Part shown: positions 59,013 to 64,000 of the stretch, in pieces
Layout of the letters: each line of letters begins with the position of its first letter
Numbering within the stretch: position 1 is the first letter of the stretch
Assembly: GCA_026988395.1 (NCBI GenBank)
Contig: JALSLI010000197.1
Span: 1-64,000, forward strand
DNA length: 64,000 nucleotides
Source of the DNA: Flavobacteriaceae bacterium
GTDB taxonomy: Bacteria; Bacteroidota; Bacteroidia; Flavobacteriales; Flavobacteriaceae
Direction: 5' to 3'
Position numbers and translations under genes: made by a program
Notes under the pieces: model-generated
The model's database searches: none
What the model saw: only the letters and a program-made list of their open reading frames with translations
Told to the model about the DNA's origin: nothing

Positions 59013-61370
59013 ATGAATTTTTGGACTGTTGTAGCAAGAGGAATTTTAAGAGGTAAATATATTATATTAGCCATTCTAATTGCAATTACGTATTTTTTAG
59101 CAAGTCAAATAAAGAATGTTAAGTTTTCAAATTCCGAGGCAAATTTATTACCAAGCGATCATCCTGCAAATCTTGAGTATGATAAGTTTCTTAAAATTTT
59201 TGGAGAGGAAGGTAATTTAATTATTCTCGCAGTTAAAGATTCTACAATTTTTGAGCCTGAAAAATTTTATAACTGGAACAAACTTATCCATAGATTAGCA
59301 AAATATCCTGAGGTAGAAACCGCTAAATCGATTGCTGATATCAAGGAGTTGGTAAAAGATAAAAAAAATAAAAAATTTATTACCAAAGATTTATTTGATG
59401 ACAAGCCAAAGTCTAAAAAAGAAATACTAGCTATAAAAAAGGAGCTATTTAATAATTTACCATTTTACGAAAATTTACTATTTAATAAAGAAACCGGAAC
59501 GATTAGAGGAATAATTTACCTTAAAAAAGATATTGTAAACACCAAAAAACGAATTACGTTTGTCTTGGATAAATTAATTCCGGAAATTAAAAAATTTGAA
59601 AAAGAAAATAAAGTTAATGTGTATGTTTCCGGGATGCCTTATGTACGTACACTTAATGCCAAGAGTATAAAAGATGAAATGAAATATTTTGTTTTTGGTG
59701 CTCTTTTTATTACAGCTTTAATTTTCTTCTTCTTTTTTAGATCGTATAGAGCTACTTTTATCACATTACTTACCGTTGTAATTGGTGTAATTTGGTCGTT
59801 TGGAACGATTGGATTATTAGGTTACAAAATAACGATTTTAACGGCGTTAATTCCGCCTCTTATTATTATCATAGGTGTGCCTAATGCTGTTTTCTTGATT
59901 CATAAATACCAACAAGAAATCAAAAATCATGGTAATCAAGCAAAATCATTAATTCGTGTTATTTCTAAAATTGGGAATGCTACTTTAATGACTAATTTAA
60001 CTACAGCAGCAGGTTTTGCAACGTTTATTTTTACAAAAAGCAAGACTTTAAATGAATTTGGAATTGTGGCGTCAATTAATATTATGGGAATTTTCTTACT
60101 CTCATTATTATTAATTCCAATTATTTACAGTTTTATGCCAATTCCTAAAAAGAGACATTTAAAACATTTAGAAAAGAAATGGATAAATAAAATTGTAGAT
60201 TGGATGATTCATACAGTAAAACACCACCAAATTACAATCTATATTGTTACGTTTATTCTAGTGATTATTAGCATTATTGGAGTTTATCAAATACGTGTTT
60301 CCGGAAGTTTAATTGAAGATATGCCAAAAGGAAAACAATTTTATAAAGATATAAAGTTTTTTGAGGATGAATTTGGAGGTATTATGGCTTTGGAAGTTTT
60401 GGTAGATACCAAGATACCAAAAGGAGTAATGAAGCTTTCTACCCTAAAAAAAATGCAACAAATTGAAGATGAAATTGAAGAAATACCCGAACTTTCGCCA
60501 ACATTTTCAGTTTTAAATTTGGTTAAATATTCCAAACAAGCTTATTATAACGGCAATCCGAAGTATTATCAATTACCATCAAAACAAGAAAAAACATTTT
60601 TACTTTCATACACTAAAAACTCTAAAACAAACAAAAATATGTTAAAGAGTTTAGTAGATTCTACCGGAAGATATGCCAGAATGACAACTTATATGAAAGA
60701 TGTCGGTACCGAAAAAATGGATGTTATTGAGGAGCGATTAGCAAGTAAAGTAAAAAAATTCAATAAAAAAGGATTTGATATTTCGTTAACCGGAAAAGCG
60801 TTGGTTTTTATGAAAGGTACTACGTATTTGGTTAAAAATCTATTTATTTCATTGGCAATAGCTATTTTGCTTATATCCTTATTTATGGCTTGGATGTTTC
60901 GCTCCTTTAAAATGATTTTAATATCATTAATTCCTAATGTTTTACCATTACTTTTAACTGCCGGACTTATGGGTTATCTTGGTGTACCAATAAAACCATC
61001 CACAATTTTAGTATTTAGTATCGCTTTTGGGATTTCAGTAGATGATACTATTCATTTTTTGGCAAAATATCGTCAAGAATTAAAAGCTAATAACTGGAAA
61101 GTTAGAAAATCTGTTTTTAAAGCTTTACGTGAAACAGGCGTTAGTATGTTTTATACATCTATCGTGTTGTTTTTTGGGTTTTTAATTTTTACATTATCCA
61201 GTTTTGGCGGCACCATTGCTCTTGGTGGTTTGGTTTCAATAACATTATTATTTGCCATGGTTTCTAATTTGTTGTTATTGCCTGCTTTATTACTTTCTTT
61301 TGAACAAAAAATAGCCAATAAAAAGACTTTTATAGAACCAAAAATTAAAATTTTACCTGAGGAACAGTAA
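59013..61370 (+). CDS. MMPL/RND-type membrane transporter
   Basis: A 785-residue inner-membrane protein with twelve predicted helices in two halves. Each half has a large periplasmic loop after its first helix (starting KNVKFSNSEANLLPSDHPAN and VSGSLIEDMPKGKQFYKDI) and a sterol-sensing-like bundle. The acidic/charged relay of helix 10 appears in SIAFGISVDDTIHFLAKYR; in the first half the equivalent reads PLIIIIGVPNAVFLIHKYQ. It probably exports lipids or hydrophobic compounds using the proton gradient; the cargo is unknown. No membrane-fusion or outer-membrane partner gene is adjacent. Confidence 0.9.
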   Translation: MNFWTVVARGILRGKYIILAILIAITYFLASQIKNVKFSNSEANLLPSDHPANLEYDKFLKIFGEEGNLIILAVKDSTIFEPEKFYNWNKLIHRLAKYPEVETAKSIADIKELVKDKKNKKFITKDLFDDKPKSKKEILAIKKELFNNLPFYENLLFNKETGTIRGIIYLKKDIVNTKKRITFVLDKLIPEIKKFEKENKVNVYVSGMPYVRTLNAKSIKDEMKYFVFGALFITALIFFFFFRSYRATFITLLTVVIGVIWSFGTIGLLGYKITILTALIPPLIIIIGVPNAVFLIHKYQQEIKNHGNQAKSLIRVISKIGNATLMTNLTTAAGFATFIFTKSKTLNEFGIVASINIMGIFLLSLLLIPIIYSFMPIPKKRHLKHLEKKWINKIVDWMIHTVKHHQITIYIVTFILVIISIIGVYQIRVSGSLIEDMPKGKQFYKDIKFFEDEFGGIMALEVLVDTKIPKGVMKLSTLKKMQQIEDEIEEIPELSPTFSVLNLVKYSKQAYYNGNPKYYQLPSKQEKTFLLSYTKNSKTNKNMLKSLVDSTGRYARMTTYMKDVGTEKMDVIEERLASKVKKFNKKGFDISLTGKALVFMKGTTYLVKNLFISLAIAILLISLFMAWMFRSFKMILISLIPNVLPLLLTAGLMGYLGVPIKPSTILVFSIAFGISVDDTIHFLAKYRQELKANNWKVRKSVFKALRETGVSMFYTSIVLFFGFLIFTLSSFGGTIALGGLVSITLLFAMVSNLLLLPALLLSFEQKIANKKTFIEPKIKILPEEQ

Positions 61371-61478
61371 AATCAGCATCTGATTTGGCATAATAATTGA
61401 TTTTTAGTCTATTAAAATATGGGAAATAGGTGTTTTAATTAAAAATGTCTATATTGTACTCCCAAAAAATAAATTAAA

Positions 61479-61865
61479 ATGAAAAAAGTACTGCTAACAA
61501 TTATTTTATCCGGTTTTCTTTTTGGATTTATTGGTATGCAAGATGATATTTGGAAAGCTCCTGAAGCTGCCAAAAAATTAAAAAATCCAATTCCTAAAGA
61601 TGCCAATTCTATTGAAAGAGGAAAAAGAATCTTTCGTAGTAGATGTGCTGTCTGTCATGATCTAAACGGTCACGGAAACGGTCCCGGAGCAAAAGCATTA
61701 ACACCAAAACCAAAAGATTTGACTTTGCCTTTGATTCAAAATCAAACCGATGGAGAAATTTTCTGGAAAATATCAAAAGGTAGAAATGACATGATTAAAT
61801 GGGAACCAATTTTAACCGAAAAGCAACGTTGGGATTTGGTAAATTACATTAGATCTTTAAAATAA
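61479..61865 (+). CDS. Mono-haem c-type cytochrome
   Basis: A 128-residue periplasmic electron carrier. The signal peptide is MKKVLLTIILSGFLFGFIGM. The haem motif is CAVCH (Cys56, Cys59, His60) and the sixth ligand is probably the methionine in KGRNDMIKWEP. The fold is class I cytochrome c, with the C-terminal helix WDLVNYIRSL. Its partner is unknown; it is transcribed after the MMPL gene, 108 bp downstream. Confidence 0.9.
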   Translation: MKKVLLTIILSGFLFGFIGMQDDIWKAPEAAKKLKNPIPKDANSIERGKRIFRSRCAVCHDLNGHGNGPGAKALTPKPKDLTLPLIQNQTDGEIFWKISKGRNDMIKWEPILTEKQRWDLVNYIRSLK

Positions 61866-61927
61866 AGTCTAATTTTTTAAAACTTAAGAGTTGCTTTTAG
61901 TAACATCTATTGTTTTTTATTTTTGAG

Positions 61928-62968
61928 CTACAAATCAAATCGTAAACCAAAAGAAACATTGTGTTGTCCGTTGTAATTATGTCTAAACAAATCGTTTAAA
62001 TCGTATTTTACATAAAAACTGGTGTCTTTATAACCAATTAATCCTTGTACACCATAAACAAACTTGTTTACGTTGTAATCTCCTTTTCGTTTATCTCTAA
62101 TGGTTTTTCCGTTTAATTTATATTTGAGAATTTGTTTGGATTTTAGATTAATTCCGGCAAATCCACCAAAACTAAAACGAAAAGTTCTATTACGATAAAA
62201 TATTTTTTTACCGTTTTTAATTTCCGGTTTACTAAAATCAGTTTCTACCATTATCGGAACCACCAATTGTACATTTTTAAAACGCGATTTTTTTAAATCA
62301 TAAGTAAAAGACTGTAATGTTGTTGTGTTACCCGAACTTACGTAGTATAGATTGTCTTTCAATCTAAGGTTGTTGTATCTAACCGAAAATCCGTAGTCGA
62401 TATAAAAAATCGGATTTTTTTTAAAAATCCGTGTTTTATAATTTGTTCCCAGTTCAAAGAAATATGATTTCCCAAAATAAAAAGGCATGTCTTGCATCGA
62501 ATTTATATTATTGCCTTGCATTACATTGTTTAATCCGAAAGCGTAAACAAAATAAGAGTAGGTACGTTTGTTTTTGTACTCGTATTTTTTGCCTTTTTCT
62601 TTACCTAATCTAATGCTTATTGTACGGTATTCTTGTTCTTGTTTAGTTTCGATTAATTTTTTGTGTACGCGATTTTCCATGGCAGTATGCAATTCTTTTT
62701 CTAATGCATCTACCTGTGTTTTGATGTTTTTTGCATGTTTGGTTACGGCTTCTTTCTTTAAAGTTTCGTATTCTTCTTCGGTAATAAGATCTTTGTTATA
62801 ATTTTTTTCAATCTCTCTAATTTCTTTTTTCATTAACGCTCGTTCGCTTGTGGTAATGGAATCAATTTTATACGAAATTTCTTTGGTTTTAGACTCTAAA
62901 TCTTGACTTAATACGCTTTGAACCAATCCAAATAAAAGCAATACGGTACTAATTATTATTCGTGTCAT
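61928..62968 (-). CDS. Outer-membrane beta-barrel protein with periplasmic coiled coil
   Basis: A 346-residue exported protein without a recognised family name. A signal peptide (MTRIIISTVLLLFGLVQSVLSQ) is followed by about 90 residues of charged helix (LMKKEIREIEKNYNKDLITE, VDALEKELHTAMENRVHKKL), probably coiled coil. The last ~210 residues alternate polar and aromatic residues like a small barrel and end HNVSFGLRFDL. It is the third gene of a sigma-factor operon, 10 bp after the membrane-protein gene, so it is likely a target or sensor of that regulator. Confidence 0.7.
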   Translation of the reverse strand: MTRIIISTVLLLFGLVQSVLSQDLESKTKEISYKIDSITTSERALMKKEIREIEKNYNKDLITEEEYETLKKEAVTKHAKNIKTQVDALEKELHTAMENRVHKKLIETKQEQEYRTISIRLGKEKGKKYEYKNKRTYSYFVYAFGLNNVMQGNNINSMQDMPFYFGKSYFFELGTNYKTRIFKKNPIFYIDYGFSVRYNNLRLKDNLYYVSSGNTTTLQSFTYDLKKSRFKNVQLVVPIMVETDFSKPEIKNGKKIFYRNRTFRFSFGGFAGINLKSKQILKYKLNGKTIRDKRKGDYNVNKFVYGVQGLIGYKDTSFYVKYDLNDLFRHNYNGQHNVSFGLRFDL

Positions 62969-62978
62969 TTTTTATAAT

Positions 62979-63674
62979 TTAATTGTTAGAAATATGGTTT
63001 TCAACTGCCTGTGCACCGGCAATTAATTTTTTAATAATTTTATTTTTTAAGGTATTATCTTCTTCGTTTTCCAGCGTATAAAGAATTTCACCGGTCTTAA
63101 TTTTAATTTTAAGATTCGTAGTGTCTTCTTGTATTAAATTTCTAAGTGAAGCAACTAAAAGTTTATTCATTTCGGCATCCGACAAAGGTGTTTTTTGTGG
63201 GTTATTCGCAACGATTATTTTTTCCTTATCGGAATTGTTTTTAGAAACATCATGTGTATCATTTTCAGGAAAGTTTTCTGTTAATTTCACCGTTTTTTTA
63301 ACGGAATATTTTTCCGGTTTAACCGTATTTTTTGATGCAACATATTTTTTATTTTTACCAATAATAGGTTTTTGCTTAATAGGTAATGCAAGCTTCTTTT
63401 TTGTTTTAGGTATAAGTGTCTTAGGTTGTTTTTTATCAACTGTAATTAAATTTTCTTTTTGTTTTATATTACTATGTTGTCTAAAAAAGATTGTCAATGC
63501 AATTAAAAAACCGATAAGCATACCGGTAATGGCAAAATATCTATAAAAAGTACTTTTTTTAGTATTTTGTTTTTGTTCCAATTTTGCATTTAAAACCTCC
63601 CATAATAACGGATTTGGCGTAATTTCTCTATTACGGAAATGTTCTTTTACCTTTTTTTCGATATTATTTTCCAT
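62979..63674 (-). CDS. Single-pass membrane protein, putative anti-sigma factor
   Basis: A 231-residue protein. Its cytoplasmic N-terminus (~44 residues, VKEHFRNREITPNPLLWEVL) is followed by one membrane helix (YFAITGMLIGFLIALTIFF) and a lysine-rich extracytoplasmic part. The order after an ECF sigma gene, with an 11-bp overlap, and the topology fit an anti-sigma factor, but no zinc-binding anti-sigma motif is present. The function is inferred from position. Confidence 0.65.
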   Translation of the reverse strand: MENNIEKKVKEHFRNREITPNPLLWEVLNAKLEQKQNTKKSTFYRYFAITGMLIGFLIALTIFFRQHSNIKQKENLITVDKKQPKTLIPKTKKKLALPIKQKPIIGKNKKYVASKNTVKPEKYSVKKTVKLTENFPENDTHDVSKNNSDKEKIIVANNPQKTPLSDAEMNKLLVASLRNLIQEDTTNLKIKIKTGEILYTLENEEDNTLKNKIIKKLIAGAQAVENHISNN

Positions 63675-64000
63675 ATTGTGATTTTTTATTTTTGAGGGAT
63701 TTCTTTATTTGCTGTTTAGCCTTTCGGTAACGTAATTTTGAAGCATTTTCGGTAATGTTTAAAATTTCGGCAATTTCTTTATGTTTGTATTCTTCGATAA
63801 CAAATAAGTTAAATACAAATCGTAATTCAGGTTTTAAAGCGTCTATTGCCACTTGTATTTTATCGGTATTTATTCTCTTTTGTGTTTCTTCTTCGGCTAT
63901 TGGTTTGTCTTTAAATTCATCTGTTATAAATGTGTTTTTTTTAATGCGTAAATACGAAATACATTCGTTTATCATAATTTTTCGTATCCAGCCTTCAAAA
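63664..64000 (-). CDS. ECF RNA polymerase sigma factor (5' part cut by the window edge)
   Basis: A sigma-70 family regulator of the extracytoplasmic-function group. The visible ~112 residues begin FEGWIRKIMINECISYLRIKK, the end of region 2, and include region 4: LKPELRFVFNLFVIEEYKHKEIAEILNITENASKLRYRKAKQQI, a helix-turn-helix that reads the -35 box. The ATG at 63975 is internal; the frame stays open to the window edge, so the start lies outside. It overlaps the membrane-protein gene by 11 bp, giving a sigma/regulator/barrel operon. Confidence 0.88.
   Translation of the reverse strand, partial: FEGWIRKIMINECISYLRIKKNTFITDEFKDKPIAEEETQKRINTDKIQVAIDALKPELRFVFNLFVIEEYKHKEIAEILNITENASKLRYRKAKQQIKKSLKNKKSQYGK

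Noticed and set aside
63664-63975. A complete 103-residue sigma factor starting at 63975
   Set aside because: The frame stays open to the window edge and the upstream codons FEGWIRKI are conserved sigma region 2, so the ATG at 63975 is internal and the gene is cut.

Overview
The window is a low-GC stretch of a Bacteroidota chromosome, most likely a member of the Flavobacteriaceae. Evidence: type IX secretion genes (PorW/SprE, PorP/SprF) and proteins with type A C-terminal sorting domains, the GYDIA-type GHMP kinase, bacterial geranylgeranylglyceryl phosphate synthase, an ATP synthase operon without atpD/atpC, and promoters of the Bacteroidota form TTG-N17-23-TAnnTTTG with no Shine-Dalgarno sequences. 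No rRNA, tRNA, insertion sequence, prophage or CRISPR array was seen. Most of the window is ordinary core genome; the accessory parts are small.

Layout. 1-2570: terminator of a gene outside the window, a five-copy 8-bp tandem repeat, metG, and a strong promoter 80 nt before a terminator (candidate small RNA). 2571-11297 (minus): GHMP kinase, glycosyltransferase, M13 lipoprotein peptidase, patatin/outer-membrane barrel protein, uvrC, sufE. 11497-17445: fused acyl-CoA mutase (IcmF type) convergent with a PLP decarboxylase. The space between them has been rearranged: it carries a second copy of the decarboxylase 3' end, a diverged relic of an icmF 3' end, a double-glycine bacteriocin-like precursor with a small partner gene, and a decayed secreted-peptide ORF. 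17527-25712: methyltransferase, map, rhodanese, PhnA-like protein, panB, CvpA, C-terminal processing protease, tatA, PAP2, mnmD. 25849-30986: ilvE and the sufA-sufB-sufC-sufD operon. 31204-38911: PorP/SprF plus OmpA-like pair, DUF3109 protein, hydrolase, SWIM/SNF2 helicase. 38900-48621 (minus): 2-hydroxyacid dehydrogenase, then a long array read right to left as porW/sprE, bactofilin, atpZ, small membrane protein, atpB-E-F-H-A-G. 48725-50978 (minus): two surface proteins behind a cobalamin riboswitch. 51070-56109: ahcY, phosphopantetheinyl transferase, GNAT, GGGP synthase, cyclase-like protein, RDD protein, unknown secreted protein. 56232-58786 (minus): tsf, rpsB, rpsI, rplM. 59013-64000: MMPL transporter, cytochrome c, then an ECF sigma factor / membrane protein / outer-membrane barrel operon cut by the window edge.

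How genes fit together. The B12-dependent IcmF and the B12-riboswitch-controlled pair of T9SS cargo proteins suggest a cell that imports cobalamin and uses it in acyl-CoA rearrangement. The suf operon plus the distant sufE supply Fe-S clusters. The ATP synthase operon has inverted repeats at the c/b, delta/alpha and alpha/gamma boundaries, where subunit stoichiometry changes. At least seven genes appear to start with TTG and two transcripts appear leaderless, so start prediction here needs care.

The best candidates for something new are the bacteriocin-like cassette inside the duplicated gene ends (14953-16276), the riboswitch-controlled surface-protein pair (48725-50978), the possible small RNA at 2498-2572, and the hairpins of the atp operon, including a 44-bp perfect palindrome at 40913-40956.
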